From the NCBI RefSeq assembly GCF_006265175.1, contig NZ_VDCQ01000030.1, forward strand, positions 1 through 64,000: a stretch of 64,000 nt of DNA, given 5' to 3'. The DNA is from Paenibacillus hemerocallicola. Lineage in GTDB: Bacteria; Bacillota; Bacilli; Paenibacillales; NBRC-103111. Below are positions 42,567 through 51,834 of the stretch, piece after piece (within the stretch, counting starts at the first letter, position 1; every line of letters begins with the position of its first letter). Made by a program: the position numbers and the translations under genes. The notes under the pieces were generated by a model that searched no databases, was not told where the DNA came from, and saw nothing but the letters and a program-made list of their open reading frames with translations.

Positions 42567-42818
42567 ATGCAAACGACTTCGACAGTAACTATGGTTTCGG
42601 ACATAACGGCGAAAGTAAATGAGATTCTAGAAACGGATCACAACATAGCTTGGGAGGAAGAATTAACGTCACTCGGTTTGGATTCTATCAAGTCTGTTAA
42701 CTTAATAGTAGATCTTGAAGAAATGTACCATATAGTATTCGATGAAGATGAGCTGCTCACCGAAAATTTTTCGACGATAAGTAAAATAGTAGCCCGTGTT
42801 CAAGGGAAGCTGGGGTAA
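42567..42818 (+). CDS. Acyl/peptidyl carrier protein, second copy
   Basis: The protein has 83 residues from the ATG at 42567, following AAAAGGGGG; an earlier ATG at 42543 lies inside the transporter gene. The phosphopantetheine site is GLDSI (Ser40) at the start of helix II (DSIKSVNLIVDLEEMY). It is a paralogue of the carrier at 30485. It lies directly before the ATP-grasp ligase gene, suggesting that the ligase loads this carrier, as BtrJ loads BtrI in butirosin synthesis. Confidence 0.88.
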   Translation: MQTTSTVTMVSDITAKVNEILETDHNIAWEEELTSLGLDSIKSVNLIVDLEEMYHIVFDEDELLTENFSTISKIVARVQGKLG

Positions 42819-42822
42819 TTTC

Positions 42823-44088
42823 ATGATCACTAACCCATTGTCGCATTGGAACTGGCATGACAAAAAAATATATTGGTATTGCAATTTAAATCATGAACAA
42901 ACTTGGAATGAATCGAAGTTTTTTCCTTCGGTGACAGATACATCTCAGCTTCATTTGATTTTGCAGCAGGAACAGCAGATGATTTATTTGACTAGAGCCA
43001 ATGACACTGTACTGTTCAGGCATCAACCCGATCTTGACTTTTGGTTGTATTTGCAAAAGCAAGGCATTCAGCTTCCAAATATCCAGATCATATCTGATTT
43101 TCATTCTTGGTACCGAAGCGAGCAAATGGATCGTAGCGCTATGATCGTGCCTTACATGGTGACAGAGGAATTTCTTCCATGTCTCCAAGATGATGGCTGT
43201 TCCGTTTACGGAAGCAATCCCGCGCTGGTGAAATTTTTGAATAACAAGCTTGCTGTGCGCAAGTTTGCGCAGGAGAACGGGTTTACCACCACAAAGGGAT
43301 ACTTTTGTGGTGGTTTGGAACAATTAATAGACGCTTATCGATCGTTAACACTCCAAGGTTTCGAGAAGACGGTCATAAAAATCCCTTACGGATCTTCTGG
43401 AAAAGGATTGAAAATAATCCATAATAAAGAAGAATTCAATCGGTTTGTTGCTTTCATAAAACGAAGGATCCATACGTTTACGGAACTTGTAATTGAAGGC
43501 TGGTATACGATCGAACGTTCTTTGAATGCTCAATTATTAATTGAAGATGGGAACGTTCACTTGCTCGCAGTAACGGAGCAACATATCGACGAGAACGCAG
43601 TTTACATGGGTTCCGATTTCACACCGCAGTACAATCGTTTGTTAGTCCAAAAATATCGAAATGAAATGCTGAGGCTGGGACACCTGCTGAAAGATATGGG
43701 GGTACAAGGAGTTCTGGGTGTGGACTCTATTGTGGATCAAGCAGGGGTTCTTTATCCCATCATTGAAATTAATGCAAGATTCACTCAAGTCACTTATTTA
43801 CTCCCCCTTATAGAAAGACTGAACAAGGAACATCCCATTTTAATGAGCAGATTTCTCAGGTTTTGCCTAATTGAAGAATTCAGTTTTAATGAAATTTACG
43901 AGTGTCTCAATTTACATCTGGAGCCCGATTCTAGTAATTATTTTTTGGTGTATACATTTGCTACAAATAAAGAAGGAGGGAAAACCAATTATCGAATGTT
44001 TGTTTTATTCTATGGCTCCGATAGAAGGAAAGTACAAAGTATGATGAATGCTTTTCTGGCATTCAATCCTATTTCATTTAAAAATTAA
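42823..44088 (+). CDS. ATP-grasp ligase, candidate carrier-protein-loading or amide-forming enzyme
   Basis: The protein has 421 residues from the ATG at 42823. The ATP-grasp core is visible: KTVIKIPYGSSGKGLKII (nucleotide-binding Lys and glycine loop), FTELVIEGWYTIERSLNAQ, and the metal-binding end GVLGVDSIVD, then LYPIIEINARF with Glu and Asn ligands. The N-terminal 120 residues are unassigned. ATP-grasp enzymes activate a carboxylate as acyl phosphate and join it to an amine or thiol. Its place right after a carrier gene and before a BtrH-like gene points to loading an amino acid on the carrier. Confidence 0.82.
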   Translation: MITNPLSHWNWHDKKIYWYCNLNHEQTWNESKFFPSVTDTSQLHLILQQEQQMIYLTRANDTVLFRHQPDLDFWLYLQKQGIQLPNIQIISDFHSWYRSEQMDRSAMIVPYMVTEEFLPCLQDDGCSVYGSNPALVKFLNNKLAVRKFAQENGFTTTKGYFCGGLEQLIDAYRSLTLQGFEKTVIKIPYGSSGKGLKIIHNKEEFNRFVAFIKRRIHTFTELVIEGWYTIERSLNAQLLIEDGNVHLLAVTEQHIDENAVYMGSDFTPQYNRLLVQKYRNEMLRLGHLLKDMGVQGVLGVDSIVDQAGVLYPIIEINARFTQVTYLLPLIERLNKEHPILMSRFLRFCLIEEFSFNEIYECLNLHLEPDSSNYFLVYTFATNKEGGKTNYRMFVLFYGSDRRKVQSMMNAFLAFNPISFKN

Positions 44089-44128
44089 TTTATTTCGCGA
44101 TTTGTTGTAGCAAGGAGGGGAAACGATA

Positions 44129-46201
44129 GTGTATGACCAGAAAATTTTCAGAATTGTTGAGTCGACAGGTCTGTTTTGTCGAAAAAGCCAAACTTTAAAT
44201 TATTTCAATCGTAGAGGATTAGACGTAGAGCCTTTATTTTTCGCCGCGTACGACAACACCAGAAAAGTATACGAAGAGGCCGTAGTAAAGAAAAAATCCA
44301 GATATAACATTTCTAATAAGCTATGCAATAAGGAAGACTTTGCAACGCTAGGTATTTTACAGTATGATACGAAATTTGTATCGTTCGGAGATGCTTACTC
44401 TACTGTGGTCAGCAATATGGAAAGAGAAAGATCCGTATTTATTTTTATAACAAATGCATATATTCCCCATCGTGGCGGAAGGAGCACGCACTCCATCATA
44501 CTGGAAGGATTCGATAGGGAACAAGGCTTGTTTGCTGTAACCGATCCCCCTGCAAAGAACCCTTATTATTATGATATGGATATTTTGTGCGCCGCGTACG
44601 ATAGTTTGCCGGATTTCAAAAAATATATAACTGTTTTTGACTATAGTTCTTTCAAATTGGATCAAGAAAGTTTACGTAATTTGCATTCGAAGTTTCATCA
44701 TTTATTTTGCGGTATGGAATTGGATCTCCTGCTGTTTGACGCTTTTGTCGGCTTTTTGGAAGGGAACTTGGAAACATCCGACCAGCTGAACGAGTGGATT
44801 GAAGCTTTTTCCTATCTTCATGGAACGAGGTCGTTGTTCCAGATCTATTGGGAGAAATACCATTCATCCGTAGCCGCCCATAATCTTTTGGAAGAGTATA
44901 TCATGCAAATGGCCATTCTTAGAAATATGTTATATCTGGTGAAAGCGAAATGGCCCCAACCCGATAAGATAGGAAGCCTTATCGAGCGTTGCAAGAAGAT
45001 CAGACAGATGGATCTTATGCTGTATCAGACGATACGTAGATATTTGACCGATTCTGATAGCGGCTTGTACAATTCAAGCGTACGACCTCTGTATATAGAT
45101 CCGCCGCATGCTTTTAAATGTACCGCTATGACAGATACGAGTGCGTTCTTATGTTGGGAAGATGCGAATGCCGAAATGCGGGCGGACGGATACGAATTGT
45201 ATCAAGACGAGAGCCTAATTGCTGTGACCAATCGCAATAGTCATATTGTCGGTAACTTAATGCCCGACACAAAGTATAATTTTAATTTAGTATCTAAAGA
45301 CGCATTCGGCAACTGTTCAAAGCCAGTCGCCTTATCCGTCGCCACTAGAGAGGAAGACGTATCCGAAAGTCGTAATTTTGCTCTTTACAAGCCTGTAGAG
45401 ACATCATCTGAAAGAGAGCAAATATTATTGGGGAAATACAACATTGTCGATGGGGATCAGACTACTCCTTGGGTCAGTGATGAACAGGAGTTCCAGTTCG
45501 TTAAGATAGATATGGGAGAATTAAAGAAAGTACGTCATGTCCGCATACATTGGGGAAGCTTGTATGCCAGGAAATACAAAATGATGTGTTCTGAAAATGG
45601 GGACCAGTGGAATGCGGTTTATTTATCGGAGCACGGGAAAGCCGGGATTGAAGATATACATAATATCGAATTCTCGGGCCGATACTTAAAAATTGAAATG
45701 CTTGAATCCGCGTATGAAAACAAATATACGATTTGGGAAATTGAAATATTTGGTCGGCGAAAACCGCCTTTGCACTATTATAAAGCCGAAGAGTTGGACA
45801 CGCATCTGTCGGAAGGCACACGAAGGAATAGAGTTCAACAAAGAGATCAAGCCGGAGCCCAGTGGAGAGCCGTAGATGTCATTAGATTTAGTGCCGTGAA
45901 CGATTGTATGACTTACAAACTGAATATAGAGAAGTGTGGAAACTACTTGGTGCGGATCGGTACAATTAGAGCCATTAACCAATGTAGATTTCAGCTCTAT
46001 GTCAACGGGAAAAAACAAGGGGGCGAGCAGGATATGGCTCTTGCCCAAACTTATTTTGAAGTTCTGGACCTTGGAAGCCTGGTTATTGAGGAGGCCGGAA
46101 TAATCGATTTTACAATCGAGGTTTCAGGAAAGAGTGAAAGCAGCAAGGATTATGTGCTTATTGTTGATCATATTGTTTTGATCCCGGACCAGACCGGGTA
46201 G
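44129..46201 (+). CDS. BtrH-like acyltransferase fused to Fn3, discoidin-type and CBM-like domains
   Basis: The protein has 690 residues. The ORF's initial codon at 44129 is GTG, following AGGAGG. Residues 1-330 resemble the BtrH N-terminal family: a Cys near the start (C17) before YFNRRGL, FIFITNAYIPHRGG, H121 in STHSIILEGFD and D139 in FAVTDP, a plausible Cys-His-Asp triad. BtrH transfers the aminoacyl group from carrier BtrI to an aminoglycoside. Residues 340-430 form a fibronectin type III domain, 435-555 an F5/8 type C (discoidin) domain (NIVDGDQTTPWVSDE, YEN-YTIWEIEIFG) and 560-690 a CBM6-like beta-sandwich. Such carbohydrate-binding domains on a biosynthetic acyltransferase are unusual. 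No signal peptide is seen. Confidence 0.75.
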   Translation: MYDQKIFRIVESTGLFCRKSQTLNYFNRRGLDVEPLFFAAYDNTRKVYEEAVVKKKSRYNISNKLCNKEDFATLGILQYDTKFVSFGDAYSTVVSNMERERSVFIFITNAYIPHRGGRSTHSIILEGFDREQGLFAVTDPPAKNPYYYDMDILCAAYDSLPDFKKYITVFDYSSFKLDQESLRNLHSKFHHLFCGMELDLLLFDAFVGFLEGNLETSDQLNEWIEAFSYLHGTRSLFQIYWEKYHSSVAAHNLLEEYIMQMAILRNMLYLVKAKWPQPDKIGSLIERCKKIRQMDLMLYQTIRRYLTDSDSGLYNSSVRPLYIDPPHAFKCTAMTDTSAFLCWEDANAEMRADGYELYQDESLIAVTNRNSHIVGNLMPDTKYNFNLVSKDAFGNCSKPVALSVATREEDVSESRNFALYKPVETSSEREQILLGKYNIVDGDQTTPWVSDEQEFQFVKIDMGELKKVRHVRIHWGSLYARKYKMMCSENGDQWNAVYLSEHGKAGIEDIHNIEFSGRYLKIEMLESAYENKYTIWEIEIFGRRKPPLHYYKAEELDTHLSEGTRRNRVQQRDQAGAQWRAVDVIRFSAVNDCMTYKLNIEKCGNYLVRIGTIRAINQCRFQLYVNGKKQGGEQDMALAQTYFEVLDLGSLVIEEAGIIDFTIEVSGKSESSKDYVLIVDHIVLIPDQTG

Positions 46202-46410
46202 TCCTGACGGAAAGAGGGGAATCCTATGAAACGACTGTTTTTGATGCTTGACTCAGCATGACTAACCTAGAGGCGGTCGGTCGACCGCATCGTCCTCCTC
46301 CCCGATTAAAAAGAGGTGCTCGGCCGGACCGCGTAGTCTAAGCCGGCTCATGCAGGCGGCCGGCGACTGGCAAGTTGTCCTCCACTTGTCGGTTGCCGTG
46401 AGCCCGCCCC
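46202..46410. other. Right edge of the AT-rich cluster
   Basis: A short reading frame of 11 codons at 46226-46261 (MKRLFLMLDSA) has a good ribosome binding site (AAAGAGGGG) but no visible continuation; it looks like a truncated gene start. GGCGGTCGGTCGACC at 46272-46286 recurs at 52067-52081. Base composition returns to the GC-rich background here, so this is the likely boundary of the island. Confidence 0.4.
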
Positions 46411-47811
46411 TCATTCCCCCTCACGGCTCCGAATGCGCAGCAGCCTTTCCGCCGCGGCGTCGGCCGTCTCCAGTCCGGCCCAGAACAGTCCGAGCTCGTA
46501 ATCCATTTCGCTGATAAAGGCGCTGTCCGGAAACGCCTCGTGGACGAACAGGCACCGGTCGAGACGGGCGTCTCCGAGCCGGATTGCCTGCAAGTGCGCC
46601 TTGTCCCACACCGATTCATTAATGCCGCGAAGCACCGACAAAAATCCCGAGGTTCTGCCGATCCTGTCCTGGATGTCGCTGCGAACCGCGATTTTGCAAA
46701 AGGCAGCGGCCAGCTCCGGCTCGGGGCAGGCAACGGGCACCATGATCGCATTGGCGACGAGCAGAGTGGCCCGTTCGGGACCGAAGCGGATCGGGGCGGC
46801 TTGCGGCTCGAAGGGAAGCGATTCTTCCTTGAGCGCGGCCAGCTCCATGGCGGTCGTAAGCATCATCGCGGCATTTTCCGTCGCGAACGGCTCGATATTG
46901 CGGCTGTTTTTGTTGCGGGTGTACAGAATAGCCGTGCGCTTGCGGTACAGCATGTCGTGGAGCAGGTTCAGCGTTGTTCGAAGCGCATCGGCATGTTCGG
47001 TCAGCCGGTTGAAATCGACTCCGTTTTGCAGGGCGATAACCGGCCAGCGGTTGTACGTATGCGACAACGATAGCGCATACAGGTCCGGAATGCCGTCGCC
47101 GTTCCTATCCTCGGACAGTCCGAGAAGCGGGGCAAACGTTTCGTTTCCGTTGCCGTACTGGTGCGGATCGGGGAGAGGGATGCCAAGCCTGCCCAGCAAC
47201 GCCGGGTTGTATGCGATGAATACCGGAGAGAACGTTACCGGCAGCGCCTGCAGCCCGGACGTCCCTTCAAAGCCGCCGAGCAGCTTCGGGTAAAACATTC
47301 GCTTCGTATGCTCGATGCGCTCGTCCAAGTCCATATATTCTTCTTTACGCTCCAGTTCCCGGAATTGCCGGTCGGTCACGAGCAAGATATCCGGGTAAGG
47401 CCCGGTTTCCTGCAAAGTATGCACGGACTTCCAGAAATCGACCGCGGATAGCTGCAGCACCTTTACATCGGTATGGGGGTGCTCCTTCTCGAAAGCTTCG
47501 ATCGTCATGCCGAGCGCGTAGTCCGCATAGTTGGACGGCGAGGTGGTGACGATCCGGAGCGTTTTGCGCCGGCGCTCCTCGCGGGGGAGATGGGCGGCCA
47601 CGACGCTGCCGAGACCGGGCTTCTTCAGGACCAGTCCTTCGTCGACAAGCGTGTTCAACGATTTGCGCACGGAAATCCGGCTTAATCCGTAACGGAGGGC
47701 GAGCTCATTCTCGGATAGCAGAAAATCTCCCGGCTTGAGGACGCCGGAATGAATTTGTTCGCGGATAATGCCGGCGAGCTTCATGTAGAGGAAGTCGGTT
47801 TTGCGTTTCAT
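46411..47811 (-). CDS. GntR-type regulator fused to a solute-binding-protein domain
   Basis: The protein has 466 residues from the ATG at 47811, after AGAAAGGA. Residues 1-75 form a GntR winged helix (YMKLAGIIREQIHSGVLKPG, SENELALRYGLSRISVRKSL, EGLVLKKPGLGSVV). From about 88 to the end the protein reads like a family 1 extracellular solute-binding protein (LRIVTTSPSNYADYALGMTI, FEKEHP, PYPDILLVTD, LQALPVTFSPVFIAYNPALL). There is no signal peptide, so it is a cytosolic regulator whose sugar-sensing domain comes from a transport protein, analogous to LacI repressors but with a different binding-protein family. It is divergent from the secreted protein at 47975, with an inverted-repeat operator between them. 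Confidence 0.85.
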   Translation of the reverse strand: MKRKTDFLYMKLAGIIREQIHSGVLKPGDFLLSENELALRYGLSRISVRKSLNTLVDEGLVLKKPGLGSVVAAHLPREERRRKTLRIVTTSPSNYADYALGMTIEAFEKEHPHTDVKVLQLSAVDFWKSVHTLQETGPYPDILLVTDRQFRELERKEEYMDLDERIEHTKRMFYPKLLGGFEGTSGLQALPVTFSPVFIAYNPALLGRLGIPLPDPHQYGNGNETFAPLLGLSEDRNGDGIPDLYALSLSHTYNRWPVIALQNGVDFNRLTEHADALRTTLNLLHDMLYRKRTAILYTRNKNSRNIEPFATENAAMMLTTAMELAALKEESLPFEPQAAPIRFGPERATLLVANAIMVPVACPEPELAAAFCKIAVRSDIQDRIGRTSGFLSVLRGINESVWDKAHLQAIRLGDARLDRCLFVHEAFPDSAFISEMDYELGLFWAGLETADAAAERLLRIRSREGE

Positions 47812-47861
47812 CGGAATCCTTTCTGAGACGCTTTTTTTGTTTGCGGTTACCAGTAATTGTA

Positions 47862-47900
47862 TTGTATATAAGAACATATTGGATTACAATATGAATACAA
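47862..47900. promoter_or_regulatory. Nested inverted-repeat operator between GntR fusion gene and secreted protein gene
   Basis: ATATTG-GATTA-CAATAT at 47876-47892 lies inside an outer TTGTAT (47862-47867) and ATACAA (47895-47900) pair. This is typical of a GntR-family dimer site and is probably bound by the divergent regulator. Confidence 0.55.
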
Positions 47901-47974
47901 GAATGGAACAAGGAAAGTACAGGTATTATTTTTTCCATTCTTGTTGCAAATAAATAATAGGAGGTGCATGATGG

Positions 47975-50900
47975 ATGAGGCTGTGGATCAGAAGGAATGT
48001 CAGTCTCACAATTGTAATCGCTTTCATATTGACCTTGCTTCCGGTGTTCGGTCCGGCTGAACGTGCGGGAGCAACCGGGGAGAGTTCGTATGGCCCGAAC
48101 CTGCTGCAGAACGGAAGCTTCGAGACGTGGAGCGGTGGAACGCCGACAAGCTGGACGAAAGTGCTGGCGGCCGGAGGAACGCTAAGCCAGGAGACGTCGT
48201 CCGGGAACGTGCAGGACGGGGCAAGTTCGGCCAGGCTCAAGGCACCAGCGGCGACGGGAGACTCGGCTTCTTTGCGGCAGGGCGGTATTGCGGTGACGGG
48301 CGGCAAGGAATACCGGGTATCGTTCTACTATAAAAAACCGCTCTCGCCGGCGACGGCGTACGTGTATTTCAAACTGACGTATAGAAAGAGCGACGGCACG
48401 GCGATTACGCCGACGACGGTGGAGAAGCTGCCGACAGCCGAGGTGGCGAATTTCACGCTGTTCGAGAAGAGCTTCGCGGCGCCGGCCGATGCGGTGTCGG
48501 TCACCTATGAATTTCTGATGCAGAGAGGAGCGGAGTTGATCGTGGATCATGCTTCGTACGCCGAAGTGATCGGCAGCACGCCCGAGATCGGCGAAGGCCC
48601 GAATTTGCTCGGCAACGCCGGTTTCGATACGTGGACGTCCGGACAATTGAACGGATGGACGACGGCAGTGACAGGCGGGGGACAGGTGCTTCTGTCCAAC
48701 CAGGCCGGCTACCGACTGAAGAGCAACGCTGCGGAGCTGGCCGCTCTGCAGTCGGGCGACAGCGCCGCCGTCATGCAGGGAGCTCTGCCAGTTACCGGTG
48801 GGCAGCCGTATCGCGCGACATTTACATACCGCACGGAGTTTGTCGTTGGAACGGCGCAGCTGCGCGTGCTGTTCAAGGATGCGGCGGGGCAGACGCTGCG
48901 AACGGTGAGCGCGGACCTGTTCGACGAAGAGCACGACCGGTTCGCCACGCTGGCGGAGCTGGATGGGACCGCGCCTGCGAATGCGGTGACGGCTGCGTTC
49001 GAAGCGACTGTCTCGCACGGGCGCGTCTGGATCGACGAGGCTTCGTTCCGGACGATTCCGAATCTTGTCGCCAACGGCAGCTTCGAGAGCCCGCTCTCCG
49101 GAAGCGATTGGAGCGTGGCGTCCGGACCCGGAACGACCGGAGGGTCAGCCGTTCGGGTAACCGCCGGGGGATTCGACCTGAACGGCGCGGTCACGATCGA
49201 GACGTACGGGGCGCAGGACGAATGGAGCGTCGGACAGTCGTTTGTTGCTCAGCCAGACGGACATAGGCGATTCAAAATAAACGCGCTGTACAAGGTGCAG
49301 CAGACGGGTACGGGCGCCGAATCGTTCATCCGCCTGACCTGGCTCGATGCGAACGGACAGCCGATTCAAGTGACGGCGGCCGATAATCCGCCGTTCGCTT
49401 CGGGACAGCTGCCGCTGTCCTCGTTCGAAGCGCCCGTATTGAAGCGGGACGGCGAATGGCACCGACTGACGCAAGTATTGCTGAAGCCCGCCGGCGCGGC
49501 GAAGCTGGAAATCCGGCTCGTCGGACGCGGCGGGGTGTCCAGCGTCATGTGGGACGGCATCCAAGTCGAGCCGTGGTCGGATTTGTACAAAGTCGACGGA
49601 ACGCCCGCCACCGATCTGGCTATGGCATACGATTGGTCCAACGAAATCGAGCCGGACGTCTTCTGGTCGAAAATTCCGGCTGCGGCGCGGCAAACCATGA
49701 CCGCTCCGGTATGGGAGTCGGAGCTGTTGAGGCGCCATTTCTTCGGTCTCGACGGTTACTACTATTTGAATTACTACACGCCGTTAAACAATAAAATGTC
49801 GCAGGCGAGAATCCCGTATCTGGAACATACGGTCGGCGTATCCGCCGCGACGGGGGCGCCTTCGACAGTAAGAGCGGGGGATTTGCCGTATAACGTAACG
49901 GCTTCGCCCGACGGTCCGAACCGGGAATATTACGCCGGCGGCAACCAGTCGTCCGTCGGGACATATGCGACTTTATACACGTTGACCGGAGAACAGCCTT
50001 TCCTCGATCGTGCGGAAGAACTGATGCAGTTCAGCCACTACTCCCAATACAAGTCGGACGGGGATAACCCGTTCGTGCGCATCCATTACCCGGACGAGTG
50101 GCAGCGGCTGCTCGATACGGGACGGAATGTCCAATTCCGCGGGGGCTGGGACTACAAATTCAACTACAACTGGACGAACGTATACGGCTACACGTATCCG
50201 AAGCATTCGCCGGACGGCCATGTCAACGCCCAGATCGGAGGCCGAATGCTGCATCTGTACCCTTATGCGGATGATGCCGCAGGCGTGCTGAATGCCGTGT
50301 ACGAATTCGCCTACAACCAAATCCCGTGCAACGGCTTCAATTACGGTGTATACAAAAACCGGGCCTATTATTGGTTCGGGTACGGACCGTCGACAACGGG
50401 TATTCCCAACGATGCACGAAATCCGCTCGGCGACGGCACAGACAATATTAATGCGGCGAAAGCGCATGTATTCGCCAAGGTCGGCTATCTGCGCAACGAT
50501 CCGAAAATGCTCGAGCTGGCCCGAGGCCTCCTCTGGTATCTCGCCCGCGAGTACGAATACGACGGAGCCTTCTATTACGATTCGGCGGAAAACCCGTTGA
50601 ATAAGACCCGCGCCGTGCTCGATCAAAGCCACGAGACGATGATGGTATGGGACGCGATGCACGCTTTCGCCTATTTGAAGCAGGCCGGGGTGGATATCGG
50701 GGCGGAGGAGGCGGTATGGAAGGAAGCGCTCGATACGACGGTCGACTCCGCGCTCTGGTACCAAGGCGACCGCTACATCAAGGCGCTGAAGGCATTCGAC
50801 GGTACGCCGGCGCCGAATTCGCAGTTTACGATCGCCACTTACTTGCAGGCTATCGGCGACGGGCCGTATACGAACGTGAAATGGTTCGATAAGCTCGGAT

Positions 50901-51736
50901 CGAACATGGTCGTACCGCAGTCGCTGAACGTGCGTATTTCCAAAGTCGTGCCGCCTTCCGCCACGGAATCGGATTGGACGGTCGATCCTGGCCGGGACGT
51001 CGTCTACGCGGTAACGCCCGACAGTATGGCGAATGACGGCATCGTGCTGCCCTGGATGCTTCAGAAGGGAGATATATACCGGGTTGTGTATACCGCAACG
51101 ACCGGATCGGGCTTCGACCGTAATGCAGATACGATGCCGAACGCCGGCGCCGCCTTTTACTTGAACGGGGGCAGCGGGGGCAAGCTGGAAATCGCCGAGG
51201 CGATGGCTCCGCCGATGCTGATCGATTTGAACGTGAACGCGTCGAATCTGCTGAGCTTCCCGGCGCAGTTGTACTTCCCGTTCCCGAATGCGGCCTCCGC
51301 TGCAATGGAGCTTCCGGCGGCCCCCGCCGCGCAAGCGTACGCTTCTCCGGGCTGGAGGACGGATAGCGTCGGCGACGCCGTAACGATGCATTTCAAGCAC
51401 CTTGCGCCGACCGTGACCTACTCGACGTACTCGAACTCGATTTATGGCCAGGTGTCGTTCAGCCGGTATATCGAATATGCGTTCTACTTGCCGCGAACGT
51501 CGGAAGGGGAGTACGACGTCGCCCTCGAGCGGTTGAACGGCAGCATCGCCTATTCGGTTTCGATCGACGGACAGCCGCTCGCGGCGGAAAGCCTCGTCTC
51601 GACCGGGCTGCGCACGTCAGTCGCCGATCTGGGCTCCGTCACGCTGGAGCCGGGCTGGCATACGATCCGCTTCGATACGCCGGGCTCGATGGGCATTTTG
51701 AATGTGAAATTTACTGCTCTGTCGGTGGCTCCATAG
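47975..51736 (+). CDS. Secreted polysaccharide-active protein with three N-terminal carbohydrate-binding modules
   Basis: The protein has 1253 residues. Of three nearby ATG codons, the one at 47975 has the best spacing from GGAGGTG. The signal peptide is at 1-32. Three CBM4/9-like modules start near 40, 208 and 358 (LLQNGSFETWSGGTPTSW, LLGNAGFDTWTSGQLNGW, LVANGSFESPLSGSDW). From about 545 to 950 the sequence is rich in Trp and Tyr and helical (WESELLRRHFFGLDGYYYLNYY, REYYAGGNQSSVGTYATLYTL, DQSHETMMVWDAMHAFAYL), suggesting an alpha/alpha-barrel as in many polysaccharide lyases and hydrolases. The last 250 residues are beta-rich. No catalytic family could be assigned. It is probably controlled by the GntR/binding-protein fusion divergent from it. 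Confidence 0.75.
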   Translation: MRLWIRRNVSLTIVIAFILTLLPVFGPAERAGATGESSYGPNLLQNGSFETWSGGTPTSWTKVLAAGGTLSQETSSGNVQDGASSARLKAPAATGDSASLRQGGIAVTGGKEYRVSFYYKKPLSPATAYVYFKLTYRKSDGTAITPTTVEKLPTAEVANFTLFEKSFAAPADAVSVTYEFLMQRGAELIVDHASYAEVIGSTPEIGEGPNLLGNAGFDTWTSGQLNGWTTAVTGGGQVLLSNQAGYRLKSNAAELAALQSGDSAAVMQGALPVTGGQPYRATFTYRTEFVVGTAQLRVLFKDAAGQTLRTVSADLFDEEHDRFATLAELDGTAPANAVTAAFEATVSHGRVWIDEASFRTIPNLVANGSFESPLSGSDWSVASGPGTTGGSAVRVTAGGFDLNGAVTIETYGAQDEWSVGQSFVAQPDGHRRFKINALYKVQQTGTGAESFIRLTWLDANGQPIQVTAADNPPFASGQLPLSSFEAPVLKRDGEWHRLTQVLLKPAGAAKLEIRLVGRGGVSSVMWDGIQVEPWSDLYKVDGTPATDLAMAYDWSNEIEPDVFWSKIPAAARQTMTAPVWESELLRRHFFGLDGYYYLNYYTPLNNKMSQARIPYLEHTVGVSAATGAPSTVRAGDLPYNVTASPDGPNREYYAGGNQSSVGTYATLYTLTGEQPFLDRAEELMQFSHYSQYKSDGDNPFVRIHYPDEWQRLLDTGRNVQFRGGWDYKFNYNWTNVYGYTYPKHSPDGHVNAQIGGRMLHLYPYADDAAGVLNAVYEFAYNQIPCNGFNYGVYKNRAYYWFGYGPSTTGIPNDARNPLGDGTDNINAAKAHVFAKVGYLRNDPKMLELARGLLWYLAREYEYDGAFYYDSAENPLNKTRAVLDQSHETMMVWDAMHAFAYLKQAGVDIGAEEAVWKEALDTTVDSALWYQGDRYIKALKAFDGTPAPNSQFTIATYLQAIGDGPYTNVKWFDKLGSNMVVPQSLNVRISKVVPPSATESDWTVDPGRDVVYAVTPDSMANDGIVLPWMLQKGDIYRVVYTATTGSGFDRNADTMPNAGAAFYLNGGSGGKLEIAEAMAPPMLIDLNVNASNLLSFPAQLYFPFPNAASAAMELPAAPAAQAYASPGWRTDSVGDAVTMHFKHLAPTVTYSTYSNSIYGQVSFSRYIEYAFYLPRTSEGEYDVALERLNGSIAYSVSIDGQPLAAESLVSTGLRTSVADLGSVTLEPGWHTIRFDTPGSMGILNVKFTALSVAP

Positions 51737-51762
51737 TCGCGAACGGCGATAGAAAGGAAGAG

Positions 51763-51799
51763 AAACAGCCTCGCATGAAGCATGATGCGGGGCTGTTTT
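51763..51799 (+). terminator. Terminator of the secreted protein gene
   Basis: AAACAGCC-CGCAT pairs with ATGCG-GGCTGTTT, ending in TTTTC. Confidence 0.75.
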
Positions 51800-51834
51800 C
51801 TTGTATAATCCGCGGACAACAACACGTTCAGCGT

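Noticed and set aside
31788-46201. Lasso-peptide or other RiPP cluster
   Set aside because: Although HPr-kinase-like and NTP_transf_5 genes occur in lasso clusters, no precursor peptide, B1/B2 leader protease or Asn-synthetase-like cyclase is present.
46226-46261. An 11-codon gene with a good ribosome binding site at the cluster edge
   Set aside because: No continuation or homologous context. It is more likely a truncated gene start and is only mentioned in the region note.
46272-46286. GGCGGTCGGTCGACC shared with 52067-52081 as possible ends of a mobile element
   Set aside because: Only 15 bp match, partly palindromic, with no transposase, target duplication or further similarity nearby.
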